Counted from the first letter of the stretch, positions 18,844 to 27,923 are shown. The stretch is 64,000 bases of DNA from Pseudomonadota bacterium (GCA_016720075.1 JADJXW010000006.1:136501-200500), one strand, 5' to 3'. Program-made: numbers and translations. The notes: generated by a model from the letters alone, not told the origin.

Positions 18844-20225
18844 CCGATCCACACCGTCTGCAGGTTGCACAGCTCCAGCATGCCGGTGCGACCGAGTTCG
18901 CGCCCGTAGCCTGAAAGCTTCACGCCCCCCACGGGCAGGCGCGGATCAGACGCGGTCACGCTGTTCACGAAAACGCCGCCCACCTCGAACCGGCGCGCGA
19001 GCCGCGCGGCGCGTTCCAGGTCGGCGGTCCACAGCATTGTCGACAGGCCGAACTCCGAGGCATTGGTCATGGCCACGGCCTCATCCGCATCGCGCGCCAC
19101 CTGCAGCGCCGCCACGGGGCCGAAGGTTTCCTGCGCCACCACGGGCATGTCCGGTGTCACAGCATCGAGCACGGTGGGCGCGTAGAACCAGCCGGGGGCA
19201 TCGCCGCGTGTTGCGCCCGCCAGCACCCGGGCGCCGGATTTCACCGAAGAGGCCACCTGCGCTTCCAGTTGTTCGCGCAGGTCGGCGCGGGCCATCGGTC
19301 CGATCTGCGTGTCCCGGTGCAGGGGATCGCCACTGCGCAGCGCCGTCGCCGCGGCGGTGAATCTCGCGGTGAACTCCTCCGCGATGCGCGCTTCGATGAA
19401 GAATCGCTTGGCCGCCAGGCACACCTGGCCGCAGTTGGTGAAGCGCGCGCGCACGGCGGCGGCCACCGCGGCCGGCAGGTCTGCATCGGCGAGCACGATG
19501 AAGGCATCGGAGCCGCCCAGTTCCAGCACGGATTTCTTGCACGCGGCACCGGCCTGCGCGGCCACCTTGCCGCCGGCGGCAGGACTGCCCGTCAGCGTCA
19601 CGGCCGCGACGCGGCGATCGGCGATGATGCCGGCGATGGCCTCCACCGGCGCATGCAGGTTCTGGAACAGGCCGGCGGGCGCGCCGGCTTCGGCAATGAT
19701 CCTCGTGATCAGCTCCGCGCAGCCCTGCACGTTGGGAGCATGCTTCAGCAGCAGCGAGTTGCCCGCCATCAGCGCGCCCGCGGCGCAGCGGAACACCTGC
19801 CACACGGGAAAATTCCACGGCAGGATGCTCAGCACCACGCCCAGCGGCAGATGCGACACATAGCTGCTGCGGGCCTGCGTCGGCACCACGTCATCGGCCA
19901 GCCAGCCCGGGCCCTGCTCGGCCACGTAGTCGCAGTTCCAGGCGGATTTCTCAACCTCGGCCTCGGCCTCGGTGATCGGCTTGCCCATCTCGAGCGTGAC
20001 CAGGCGCGCCAGTTCCGCCTTGCGGGCGCGCAGTCCGGCCGCAGTGGCCCGCAGCATCACACCGCGCTCTTGAGGGGGAACACGCCGCCAGGCGGCCGCG
20101 GCGCTCGCGGCCGCCTCGATGCAGCGTTCGATCTGCGGCGGATCCGCGTAAGGCCAGTGCGCAAGGGCTTCGCCGGTTGCCGGATTGATGGACGCGGACG
20201 CGTTTCCGGTTCCGGGGTTCTGCAT
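18840..20225 (-). CDS. NAD(P)-dependent aldehyde dehydrogenase, succinate-semialdehyde dehydrogenase-like (Sad/YneI type)
   Basis: A 461-residue aldehyde dehydrogenase, the same length as E. coli Sad. Key parts: cofactor region LPWNFPVWQVFR, general base in LELGGSDAF, nucleophile Cys in TNCGQVCLAAKRF, and the C-terminal PVGGVKLSGYGRELG. The best fit is succinate-semialdehyde oxidation, but substrate is not readable. It is the last gene of a minus-strand run with the ATPase-FHA gene (11-bp gap). Its stop overlaps that of tldD in CTAG. Confidence 0.88.
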   Translation of the reverse strand: MQNPGTGNASASINPATGEALAHWPYADPPQIERCIEAAASAAAAWRRVPPQERGVMLRATAAGLRARKAELARLVTLEMGKPITEAEAEVEKSAWNCDYVAEQGPGWLADDVVPTQARSSYVSHLPLGVVLSILPWNFPVWQVFRCAAGALMAGNSLLLKHAPNVQGCAELITRIIAEAGAPAGLFQNLHAPVEAIAGIIADRRVAAVTLTGSPAAGGKVAAQAGAACKKSVLELGGSDAFIVLADADLPAAVAAAVRARFTNCGQVCLAAKRFFIEARIAEEFTARFTAAATALRSGDPLHRDTQIGPMARADLREQLEAQVASSVKSGARVLAGATRGDAPGWFYAPTVLDAVTPDMPVVAQETFGPVAALQVARDADEAVAMTNASEFGLSTMLWTADLERAARLARRFEVGGVFVNSVTASDPRLPVGGVKLSGYGRELGRTGMLELCNLQTVWIG

Positions 20226-20236
20226 GGGCGCGGGTG

Positions 20237-21610
20237 TCAGAGAACCTGCGTCTCGCCGTGCGAGGTCGATGCGGAGTCTTCGGCCTCCGCGGCGGGATGG
20301 CTGCCGGTCTGGGCGTTGCGGGGACCCGTGCGTTCGTCGATGTAGATCAGGTCGTGCCGTCCGATGGTGACCACGTCGCCATCGTTGAGATTGTGCCGGC
20401 GCACGCGCTTGGATTTGACCGTGATGCCGTTGGTGCTGTTCAGATCCTCGACGACGCAGGCATTGGGCTTGGTGATGATCTGGCAGTGATGCCGGCTCAC
20501 GAAGCGGCTGTCGATCTGCAGGTCGTTGTCGGGCGTGCGACCGATGATGGTGCGGCCCGTGCGCAGCGCCAATTCGCCCACGGTGCGGCCGTCGGTGACG
20601 ACGATGAGCTTGGCCAGCGGCGTGTCCGGCACGGCCTCGTGCGTGCTCGTGTCGTTCGGTCCGACATACAGGCCCGGACCCCGGCGCGATGCCGTGCCGA
20701 ACCGGCCAGTGGAAGAGGTGTCCGTGCTCGCGGTGTCGGATGCCGACGGGGCAGGCTGCGCAGGCGACTGCACTGGCCGCCGGATGGCGCTGCGTTCGGC
20801 GAATTCAGGCCACTGCAGCTCCTGGATCGCTGCCCGCACATCATCCGCCAGCACATGGTCGCGATCCGCGGTGAAGGCCGACATCATCGCGGTTTCACAC
20901 AGCGTGTTCACCAGCCGGGGCACGCCGCCTGAATAGCGGTAGATGATATCGAAGCAGTCCGGCGCGAAGATCTCGCGCCCGCCGGAGCCAGCCACTTCCA
21001 GCCGGTGCAGGATGTAGCCGCGCGTGTCCTCGTCGGTGAGGGCGGTGAGGTGGAAGCGCAGTCGCACGCGCTGCGCCAGCTGCACCAGTTCCGGCGAGTC
21101 GAGCTTGGCGTTCAGTTCGGGCTGGCCGGCCAGGATGATGCGCAGCACCTTGTCCTTGGTGGTCTCGACGCCCGACAGCATGCGCACCTCTTCGAGCGTG
21201 CGCTGCGAGAGGTTCTGCGCCTCGTCGATGATCAGCAGCACCTTGCGTCCGGCCGCGTACTGCTCGATGAGGAAGCTGTTCAGCGTCGCGATCAGCTCCG
21301 CCTTCTTCATCTTGAAGGGCGAGAAGCCGAACTGCACCAGCACGGCCTGCAGGAACTCGACGGCCGAGACCTGGGTCTGGTTGATCTGCGCGACGACGAC
21401 GTCTTTTTCAAGCTCGCGCAGGAAGGTTTCGATCAGCGTGGTCTTGCCCGCGCCGATCTCGCCGGTGATCACCACGAACCCGTCGGTGAACCAGATCGTC
21501 GACTCCATGTACGCCTTGGCGCGGGAGTGGTTCTTCGACAGGTACAGGAATTCCGGATCCGGGCTGAGCCGGAAGGGCAGTTCTCGCAGTCTGAACAGGT
21601 CGGTGTACAT
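20237..21610 (-). CDS. ExeA/TIGR03015-like AAA ATPase fused to a C-terminal FHA domain
   Basis: A 457-residue protein. Residues 1-270 are an AAA ATPase like ExeA, MshM and secretion ATPases (start MYTDLFRLRELPFRLSPDPE; Walker A GEIGAGKTT at 50-58; Walker B LLIIDEAQ with D129/E130; sensor-like ILAGQPELNAKL). After a Ser/Thr/Pro-rich linker (about 285-340), residues 345-440 form an FHA phosphothreonine-binding domain (TIIGRTPDNDLQIDSRFVSRHHCQI, then DLNSTNGITVK). No transmembrane segment is evident. No secretion, pilus or exosortase genes are in the window, so the client system is unknown. It sits between purK and the aldehyde dehydrogenase, with short gaps. Confidence 0.85.
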   Translation of the reverse strand: MYTDLFRLRELPFRLSPDPEFLYLSKNHSRAKAYMESTIWFTDGFVVITGEIGAGKTTLIETFLRELEKDVVVAQINQTQVSAVEFLQAVLVQFGFSPFKMKKAELIATLNSFLIEQYAAGRKVLLIIDEAQNLSQRTLEEVRMLSGVETTKDKVLRIILAGQPELNAKLDSPELVQLAQRVRLRFHLTALTDEDTRGYILHRLEVAGSGGREIFAPDCFDIIYRYSGGVPRLVNTLCETAMMSAFTADRDHVLADDVRAAIQELQWPEFAERSAIRRPVQSPAQPAPSASDTASTDTSSTGRFGTASRRGPGLYVGPNDTSTHEAVPDTPLAKLIVVTDGRTVGELALRTGRTIIGRTPDNDLQIDSRFVSRHHCQIITKPNACVVEDLNSTNGITVKSKRVRRHNLNDGDVVTIGRHDLIYIDERTGPRNAQTGSHPAAEAEDSASTSHGETQVL

Positions 21611-21624
21611 GACAGCGCCCGATT

Positions 21625-22713
21625 CTAGAGGGATTCGATCCGCCGCAGCAGCCGGTTGGCCCGCAGATCGGCCGCCCGGGCCGTGGTTTCGACGAAAGTG
21701 ACATGCCCGAGCTTGCGGCCGGGCCGTGGAGATTTACCGTAATCGTGCAGATGCAGTCCGGCCTGGCCCAGCAGCCACTCCCGCTGCGGCATGGCGCCGA
21801 TCAGATTCAGCATGCCGCTGTGGCCGCGGGCGGCCGTGTCGCCCAGAGGCATGCCGCAGATCGCGCGCAAATGATTCTCGAACTGACTGGTTATCGCCCC
21901 CTCGATGGTCCAGTGGCCGGAGTTGTGCACGCGGGGCGCCATCTCGTTGGCCAGCAGCCGGCCGCGCTGCACGAAGAACTCGATGGCCAGCACGCCGACG
22001 TAGTCGAAATGCTCCATCACGCGTTTGAGCGTGCGCCGTGCCGCGGCTTCCAGCGCGGCCGACTTCCATGGCGCGCGCGTCAGCCTGAGGATGCCGCCCT
22101 GGTGCAGGTTGCGGTTCAGCGGGTACATGCGGAACTCGCCGCTGCGCGAGCGCACGCCGATGGCCGAGACTTCGTAGTCGAAAGGCACCATGGCCTCGTA
22201 CAGCAGCGGTGAGTTGCCCAGCGCCTGCCACGCGGATTCGATGTCCTTGTCGCCGCGGATGACCTGCTGTCCCTTGCCGTCGTAGCCCAGCCGGCGGGTC
22301 TTGAGCACGCCGGGTAGCCCGATCTCGGCTGCGGCGCGGCGCAGGTCGGCCAGTGAATCCACCGCGCGATTGCGGTTGGTGGGCACCTTCAGGCGCGCGA
22401 AGAGTTCCTTCTCGAGCAGGCGATCCTGCGCGGTGGCCAGCGCCAGCGGCGGCGGCGCGATGCGCGTGCGCTGCGCAAGTCGTTCCAGCGCCTCGGCGGG
22501 CACGTTCTCCCAGTCGAAGGTGACCACCTCGCTGCGCGAGGCGATCTCATCGAGCAGCGCCGGATCGGTGAAGCTGCCGAACAGCGAGGGTGCGACCTGG
22601 TGCGAGGGTGTGCCCGGCTCGCGATCGAGGAACAGGAAATCCAGGCCCAGCGGGTAGCCGGCCAGGGCCAACATCCTGCCCAGCTGGCCGGCCCCCAGCA
22701 CGCCGACTGTCAT
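21625..22713 (-). CDS. purK: 5-(carboxyamino)imidazole ribonucleotide synthase
   Basis: ATP-grasp enzyme of purine biosynthesis that carboxylates AIR on nitrogen using bicarbonate. 362 residues with the N-terminal GVLGAGQLGRML, ATP-grasp segments VLKTRRLGYDGKGQ and EMAPRVHNSGHWTIEG. Its ATG overlaps the purE stop (ATGA), the standard purE-purK coupling. Confidence 0.96.
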   Translation of the reverse strand: MTVGVLGAGQLGRMLALAGYPLGLDFLFLDREPGTPSHQVAPSLFGSFTDPALLDEIASRSEVVTFDWENVPAEALERLAQRTRIAPPPLALATAQDRLLEKELFARLKVPTNRNRAVDSLADLRRAAAEIGLPGVLKTRRLGYDGKGQQVIRGDKDIESAWQALGNSPLLYEAMVPFDYEVSAIGVRSRSGEFRMYPLNRNLHQGGILRLTRAPWKSAALEAAARRTLKRVMEHFDYVGVLAIEFFVQRGRLLANEMAPRVHNSGHWTIEGAITSQFENHLRAICGMPLGDTAARGHSGMLNLIGAMPQREWLLGQAGLHLHDYGKSPRPGRKLGHVTFVETTARAADLRANRLLRRIESL

Positions 22714-23204
22714 GGCGCCTTGCGGGGATCCGGCTGCGCCAGCACCGCCTCGGTCTGCGACTGGCGGAAGCTGGCGAGTGCGTTGGCTACCGCCGGATTG
22801 CCCAGCGCGACGATGGCCGCGGCGAACAGCGCGGCATTGGCCGCGCCGGCAGCGCCGATCGCGAACGTCGCCACCGGCACGCCCTTGGGCATCTGGACGA
22901 TCGAGAGCAGCGAATCGATGCCGTTCAGCGCCTTGCTGGTGACGGGCACGCCCAGCACCGGAACGCGCGTCTTGGCGGCCGTCATGCCTGGCAGATGAGC
23001 CGCGCCACCGGCGCCGGCGATGATGGCCATGAGCCCGCGAGATTCAGCCGCCGAGGCATATTCGAACAGCAGGTCGGGGGTGCGATGGGCCGAAACCACG
23101 CGCACCTCGTGCGCCACTCCCAGCTGTTCCAGCATGTCTGCCGCCGGCTTGAGGGTCTCCCAGTCGGAAGTGGAGCCCATGATGATGCCGACCAGCGGTT
23201 TCAT
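22710..23204 (-). CDS. purE: N5-CAIR mutase
   Basis: Class I PurE, which moves the carboxylate of N5-CAIR to C4 in purine biosynthesis. 164 residues: GIIMGSTSDWET, VVSAHRTPD (active-site His region) and GAGGAAHLPGMTAA are all conserved. Sits between darP and purK with 4-nt overlaps on both sides. Confidence 0.96.
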   Translation of the reverse strand: MKPLVGIIMGSTSDWETLKPAADMLEQLGVAHEVRVVSAHRTPDLLFEYASAAESRGLMAIIAGAGGAAHLPGMTAAKTRVPVLGVPVTSKALNGIDSLLSIVQMPKGVPVATFAIGAAGAANAALFAAAIVALGNPAVANALASFRQSQTEAVLAQPDPRKAP

Positions 23205-23506
23205 TTGCGAAGTCTAGCACGGGCCTTCTGGGCCTCGTCCTGGGCGACCAGGGCGGCCTCGATGGCCGGCACGTCTTCTTCCCGCATCAGCTTGCCGATG
23301 TACTGGAACTGCCGCGCCAGCGCGCCGCGGCTGGTCAGGCGCCGGGCTTCGGCAATCGCCTCGCGCAGTGTTTCGCTGAGCGGCAGCTGGGAGCGTTCCT
23401 GCTCGCGCATCGCGACCAGGTGCTCGCCCAGCTTCTGCATCGCTTGGGCGGCCCGCTTGCGCGAACTCTTGCTGGGCGGTAGTGGGGCGTCTTCGAATTC
23501 TTCCAT
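23201..23506 (-). CDS. DarP/YjgA-like ribosome biogenesis factor, half-length
   Basis: 101 residues from ATG 23506 (a TTG 3 codons upstream is rejected for lack of a binding site). The sequence aligns with the first half of E. coli YjgA/DarP (PPSKSSRKRAAQAMQKLGEHL ... LREAIAEARRLTSRGALARQFQYIGKLMRE), but ends in KARARLRK where the normal 180-residue protein continues with its second helical half. The stop overlaps purE (ATGA), so the truncation is built into an operon rather than a random break. E. coli DarP acts late in 50S assembly; whether the half protein works is unknown. Confidence 0.8.
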   Translation of the reverse strand: MEEFEDAPLPPSKSSRKRAAQAMQKLGEHLVAMREQERSQLPLSETLREAIAEARRLTSRGALARQFQYIGKLMREEDVPAIEAALVAQDEAQKARARLRK

Positions 23507-23510
23507 ACCG

Positions 23511-23516
23511 TACAAT
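23511..23516 (+). promoter_or_regulatory. -10 element before pmbA
   Basis: TACAAT ends 8 nt before the ATG of pmbA, with no Shine-Dalgarno. It lies in an 18-bp divergent gap with darP, so pmbA is predicted to be leaderless or nearly so. Confidence 0.5.
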
Positions 23517-23524
23517 TATGGACT

Positions 23525-24871
23525 ATGTCCCAGGCCATTGACGCCACGCGTATCCCTGAGCTCTCCGATGTCGTCTCGATGGCGCTGGCCGAGGCCCGTG
23601 CCGCGGGGGCCACCCAGGCAGAGGCCGACTGCAGCCTGCAGCAGGGCCTTAACGTCACGGTGCGGCTGGGCGAGGTGGAAACCATCGAGTACCAGCGCGA
23701 CCGCGCCCTGGGCATCACGGTGTATTTCAACGGCGCCAAGGGCAGTGCCAGCAGCGCCGACCTGCGCCCCGAGGCCGTGCGGCAGATGGTGGCCAAGGCC
23801 TGTTCCATCGCGCGCCACACCTCGCGCGATGAATTCGCCGGGCTCGCCGATCCGGCCGACATGGCAAGCCAGATCCCCGACCTCGATCTCTACCATCCGT
23901 GGGATCTCACGCCGGAACAGGCCATCGCGCTGGCGCATGACTGCGAGGCGGCCGGCATGGCCGTTGACGCGCGCATCACCAATTCCGAGGGCGCCACGCT
24001 GTCCACGCATCGCGGCGTGCGCGTCTACGGCAACTCGCATGGCTTCCTGGCCGGCTATCCCAGCGCCAGCCACTCCATCAGCTGCGTGCTGCTGGCGCAG
24101 GATGAAGGCGGCATGCAGCGCGACTACTGGTACACGGCCTCGCGCGTGCCCGGTGAACTCGATGACCTGGCGCAGGTGGGTCGCCGCGCCGGCGAGCGCG
24201 CGGTGGCGCGACTGGGCGCGCGCCAGCTTTCCACGCGCAGGGCGCCGGTGCTGTTCGCGGCCGACATGGCGCGCGGATTCTTTGGACACCTGGTTTCGGC
24301 GGTGCGTGGTTCCAGCCAGTACCGCAGGTCTTCCTTCCTGCTCGATGCCTCAGGCGAACAGCTGCTGCCGGCCTTCGTGCAGATGCGTGAGCGGCCACAC
24401 CTGCGGCGCGCGCTGGCCAGCAGTCCCTTCGACGCGGAAGGCGTGACCACGCGCGACCGTGAGCTGGTGAAGGATGGCGTGCTGCAGGGCTATGTGCTGG
24501 GCAGCTACTCGGCGCGCAAGCTGGGCCTCAGGACCACCGGCAACGCCGGCGGCATCCACAACCTGCTGGTGGAAAGCAGCGCCGGAGCACTATCCCCCGC
24601 GCAGATGCTGCGCCAGCTCGGCACGGGCCTGTATGTCACCGAGATGATGGGGCAGGGCGTGAATGGCGTGACGGGCGATTATTCCCGTGGCGCCAGCGGC
24701 TTCTGGGTCGAAGGCGGCCAGATCGCCTACCCCGTGCACGAGGTGACCATCGCCGGCAACCTGCGCCAGATGTACCAGCAGGTGCGCGCACTGGGTGATG
24801 ACGTGGACACCCACGGGGCCATACGCACCGGCTCCGCGCTGGTGGATGAGCTGACGATCGCCGGCAGCTGA
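23525..24871 (+). CDS. pmbA: TldE/PmbA, partner of metalloprotease TldD
   Basis: 448-residue non-catalytic subunit of the TldD/TldE peptidase. It shares the PmbA fold (YQRDRALGITVYFNGAKGSAS, SRDRELVKDGVLQGYVLGSYSARKLG-like middle, GVNGVTGDYSRGASGFWVEGG) but lacks the HExxxH of TldD. Followed after 23 bp by the convergent yihY; a small GAGCC/GGCTC hairpin lies between them. darP is divergent, the same darP-pmbA neighbourhood as in E. coli. Confidence 0.94.
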   Translation: MSQAIDATRIPELSDVVSMALAEARAAGATQAEADCSLQQGLNVTVRLGEVETIEYQRDRALGITVYFNGAKGSASSADLRPEAVRQMVAKACSIARHTSRDEFAGLADPADMASQIPDLDLYHPWDLTPEQAIALAHDCEAAGMAVDARITNSEGATLSTHRGVRVYGNSHGFLAGYPSASHSISCVLLAQDEGGMQRDYWYTASRVPGELDDLAQVGRRAGERAVARLGARQLSTRRAPVLFAADMARGFFGHLVSAVRGSSQYRRSSFLLDASGEQLLPAFVQMRERPHLRRALASSPFDAEGVTTRDRELVKDGVLQGYVLGSYSARKLGLRTTGNAGGIHNLLVESSAGALSPAQMLRQLGTGLYVTEMMGQGVNGVTGDYSRGASGFWVEGGQIAYPVHEVTIAGNLRQMYQQVRALGDDVDTHGAIRTGSALVDELTIAGS

Positions 24872-24894
24872 GAGCCTTCAGGGCTCGCGGGGTT

Positions 24895-26223
24895 TCAGTT
24901 GCCTGCGCTGCGCTCCGCGATCAGGTCAACCAGTGTCCGCTCGCCGCAGGCCGCTCGCCAGGCCTCTTCCAGCTGTTCCTGCAATTGCTGCACGCCGGGC
25001 GTGCTGGCGCGGGGATGCGGATCGTGTCCGCTGCTGCGCGAGCGCACGCTCTCGATGATCTGCCGGACCTGGATGCTGGCGATGTCACGCGCCGGGAACA
25101 GCCGGCCATCATCGGCAATGGCCAGCAGGCCCGCGCGCTCCAGGTGCTCGGCCATGTCACCGATGGTGGAGCCGGGCAGCCCCAACCATCGTGACAGCGA
25201 TTCGATCGTGCCCGGGGCGTCGCCTGCGTGATGGCGCTGCGCCACCTGGGCCATCAGGTCAAGCGCCAGTCGCTCCTGCTCGCTGCCCGACAGTCGCAGC
25301 ACCTGGTGGCCCACCCTCAGGTTCTGCGGGTTCTGCAGGTAGAACGACAACTGCGCGCCGGCCAGCAGGATCAGCCAACCCAGGTAGGTCCAGACGAATG
25401 CCGCGATGACCACGGCGAAGCCCGCGTATACCAGCGTCAGGCGCGAGGTGGAGAGCACCAGCGCGGTGAAGGCCTTGCCGATGGCGGCCCAGGAAATGCC
25501 CGCCGCCAGCGCGCCGCCCAGCGCCGGCAGGAACCGCACGCGGGTGTTGGGCACCAGCAGGTACACGGCCGTGAACAGTCCCGTGACCAGCACGTAGGGG
25601 GTCAGCGCGATCAGGTTCCGCGCGCCGTTCATGTCGAGGCCAATGCCCTGGGCGGCCTGGCTTGCGCTGTCGAAAGCCATCTTCGAGAAGCCGATGACGA
25701 TCGCCACCGCGATGGGTCCGACGATCAGCAGCGCCGCGTACTCGACCATCCGGCGCGCGATGCTGCGGCCGTTCTGCACGCGCCAGACGAAGTTCAGGCT
25801 GTCTTCCACGCGCTTGACCGTGCCCAGCAGCGTCCACAGCAGCAGCGCGAAGCCCACGATGCCCACCAGCGAGCCGCTGACGTTCTCGGCGAAGAGCATC
25901 AGGCGATGGGTGATCTGCACGCCCGCATCGCCCACCGGGCGGAAGAATTCGAGCAGGAAGGGTTCGAGCTCGCGGTGTGCGCCGATGGCCTTGAGTACCG
26001 CGAAACTCAGCGCGATCAGCGGGATCAGCGCGAGCAGCGTGGCATAGACCAGTCCGGTTGCCCGCAGCGTGAGCTCGCCTCCAAGGAGGTCGCGCAGGAT
26101 GGCATAGGGGAAGCGCAGCACCCGCAGCGCGCGGGCGAAGAGATCGTCACCCAGCGTGTGCGGGCCGAACAGCGCGCGGTCCAGCATCCGCCAGAACCGA
26201 TCCCATGGCGAGATGCCCGTCAC
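24895..26223 (-). CDS. YihY/BrkB-family inner-membrane protein with C-terminal winged-helix-like region
   Basis: 442 residues. Residues 40-305 hold about six membrane helices typical of YihY/virulence factor BrkB (once misnamed ribonuclease BN): TLRATGLVYATLLALIPLIA, VGIVGFALLLWTLLGTVKRVEDSLN, GALAAGISWAAIGKAF, YAGFAVVIAAFVWTYLGWLILLAGAQLSFY. The cytoplasmic C-terminus (about 320-440) looks like a winged helix (TIESLSRWLGLPGSTIGDMAEHLERAGLLAI). Function is unknown across the family. Its gene ends 7 bp before the end of purC's neighbour and follows purC on the same strand, so cotranscription is likely. Confidence 0.88.
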   Translation of the reverse strand: MTGISPWDRFWRMLDRALFGPHTLGDDLFARALRVLRFPYAILRDLLGGELTLRATGLVYATLLALIPLIALSFAVLKAIGAHRELEPFLLEFFRPVGDAGVQITHRLMLFAENVSGSLVGIVGFALLLWTLLGTVKRVEDSLNFVWRVQNGRSIARRMVEYAALLIVGPIAVAIVIGFSKMAFDSASQAAQGIGLDMNGARNLIALTPYVLVTGLFTAVYLLVPNTRVRFLPALGGALAAGISWAAIGKAFTALVLSTSRLTLVYAGFAVVIAAFVWTYLGWLILLAGAQLSFYLQNPQNLRVGHQVLRLSGSEQERLALDLMAQVAQRHHAGDAPGTIESLSRWLGLPGSTIGDMAEHLERAGLLAIADDGRLFPARDIASIQVRQIIESVRSRSSGHDPHPRASTPGVQQLQEQLEEAWRAACGERTLVDLIAERSAGN

Positions 26224-26230
26224 CGTGGGA

Positions 26231-27148
26231 TCAGTCCGCCGCCGGCCCCGTGAGGCGGCGCAGGGCTTCGGCGTATTTCTGCACGGTCAGCTGGATGACT
26301 TCGGCGGGCAGCTTCGGGCCCGGCGCCTTCTTGTTCCAGTCCAGCGTCTCGAGGTAATCACGCACGATCTGCTTGTCGAAGCTCGGTGGGCTGATGCCGG
26401 TGCGGTACTGATCGGCCGGCCAGAAGCGCGAGGAGTCGGGCGTCAGCACCTCGTCCATCAGGATGAGCTCGCCGTCGGGCGCAAGGCCGAACTCGAACTT
26501 GGTGTCCGCGATGATGATGCCGCGCGCCGCGGCGTGCACGGACGCGAATTCGTACAGCGCCAGCGAAATCTCGCGCACGCGCGCGGCAAGATCGACGCCG
26601 ACGCGGCGGGCCGCCTCGTCGAATGAGATGTTCTCGTCGTGGTCGCCCACCGCGGCCTTCGTGGCCGGCGTGAAGATGGGCTGCGGCAGTTTCTGCGCCT
26701 GCTCAAGGCCGGCCGGCAGCGCGATGCCGCAGACGCTGCCCGTGGCGAGGTAATCCTTCCAGCCCGACCCGATGAGATAGCCGCGCACCACCGCCTCGAT
26801 GGGCAGCGCCTGCAGCCGCCGCGCCACCACCGAGCGGCCTTCCACCTGCGCGCGCTCCGTGGCATCGGGCAGCACCTGGACGAGCGGCGTGGACAGCAGG
26901 TGGTTGGGCACGATGTGGCGCGTGCGATCGAACCAGAAGTTCGAGATGCTGTTGAGGATCCGGCCCTTGCCCGGTATCGGGTCGGGAAGGATGACGTCGA
27001 AGGCCGAGAGCCGGTCGGTGGCGACGATGAGCAGGCGCTCGGCGTCGATGGCATAGACGTCGCGCACCTTGCCCCGGTGCACGCGAGTGAGGCTCTTCAG
27101 GTGGGTTTCGTGGAGACTGGAAGGCGGCGTATTCAAGCTTGCTACCAT
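26231..27148 (-). CDS. purC: SAICAR synthetase
   Basis: Ligates aspartate to CAIR in purine biosynthesis. About 305 residues with LHETHLKSLTRVHRGKVRDVY at the start, DRLSAFDVILPDPIPGKGRIL, VVRGYLIGSGWKDY and LILMDEVLTPDSSRFWPADQY. ATG 27148 is the default start; TTG 27136 (MNTPPSSLHETHL) is an alternative, 7 nt after a TATGGT hexamer on the minus strand. The ATG lies only 7 bp from the ATG of the divergent djlA, so the two promoters must overlap. Confidence 0.93.
   Translation of the reverse strand: MVASLNTPPSSLHETHLKSLTRVHRGKVRDVYAIDAERLLIVATDRLSAFDVILPDPIPGKGRILNSISNFWFDRTRHIVPNHLLSTPLVQVLPDATERAQVEGRSVVARRLQALPIEAVVRGYLIGSGWKDYLATGSVCGIALPAGLEQAQKLPQPIFTPATKAAVGDHDENISFDEAARRVGVDLAARVREISLALYEFASVHAAARGIIIADTKFEFGLAPDGELILMDEVLTPDSSRFWPADQYRTGISPPSFDKQIVRDYLETLDWNKKAPGPKLPAEVIQLTVQKYAEALRRLTGPAAD
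27143..27148 (+). promoter_or_regulatory. -10-like element before djlA, overlapping the purC start codon
   Basis: TACCAT ends 7 nt before the djlA ATG, without a Shine-Dalgarno. The same bases read on the minus strand include the purC ATG and part of a TATGGT hexamer. Confidence 0.4.
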
Positions 27149-27155
27149 AAACCAT

Positions 27156-27923
27156 ATGCAGTGGACGGGAAAACTCATTGGTGGCGCGCTGGGCGCGTTC
27201 TTTGGTCCCGTGGGGATCGCCGTGGGGGCGGCGATCGGGCACGGCTACGACTCGGGTGCGCTGGGTGGTCCGGCGCGCCGGCCGGCCGAGCAGTTCTATC
27301 GCAGCACCTTCCGCATCATGGGGCACGTGGCCAAGGCCGACGGCCGCGTCACCGAGCGCGAGATCGAAGCCGCCCGGTCCGTGATGCACAGCCTGCGCCT
27401 CGGCCCGGACCAGGTGCAGGCGGCCATCGCGCTGTTCACCGCGGGCAAGCAGCCGGGCTTCGACCTGGAATCCGAGCTGTCCGAACTGCGCGCGTCATGC
27501 GGCGCGCACCCCGAGATCCTGCGCGTGTTCCTCGAGATCCAGCTGCGCTTCGCGCTGGCGGGCAGCGACATGGTGGGCGCCGTCCGCGCGCGCGTCACGC
27601 GCGTGGCGCAGGGCGTGGGCGTCGAGCCGCCGCTGCTGGCGCGCATGGAGGCGGCGCTGCGCGGTGGGGATGCCCGCGCGTCCGGCGTGGCCGGGCAGGC
27701 CGGCATCGATGACCGCATCGCCGCCGCCTACCGCACGCTGGAGGTGGACGCGGACATCACCAACGACGAACTGACCAAGGCCTATCGGCGGCTGATGAGC
27801 CGCCACCACCCCGACAAGCTCAAGGCCAACGGGCTGCCGGATTCCATGCTGGAACACGCCAAGCAGCGCACGCAGGCCATCCGCGAGGCCTACGACCTGC
27901 TGCGTGAGCGGCGCGGCATGTAG
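27156..27923 (+). CDS. djlA: DjlA-like co-chaperone (TerB-like plus J domain)
   Basis: Membrane-anchored Hsp40 that stimulates DnaK. 255 residues: hydrophobic Gly-rich N-terminal anchor (GKLIGGALGAFFGPVGIAVGAAIG, about 4-29), a TerB-like helical domain (about 45-165: MGHVAKADGRVTEREIEAAR), and a C-terminal J domain (about 188-252) with the HPD motif in SRHHPDKL. ATG 27156 is chosen because it starts the anchor; upstream in-frame codons overlap purC. Confidence 0.9.
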   Translation: MQWTGKLIGGALGAFFGPVGIAVGAAIGHGYDSGALGGPARRPAEQFYRSTFRIMGHVAKADGRVTEREIEAARSVMHSLRLGPDQVQAAIALFTAGKQPGFDLESELSELRASCGAHPEILRVFLEIQLRFALAGSDMVGAVRARVTRVAQGVGVEPPLLARMEAALRGGDARASGVAGQAGIDDRIAAAYRTLEVDADITNDELTKAYRRLMSRHHPDKLKANGLPDSMLEHAKQRTQAIREAYDLLRERRGM

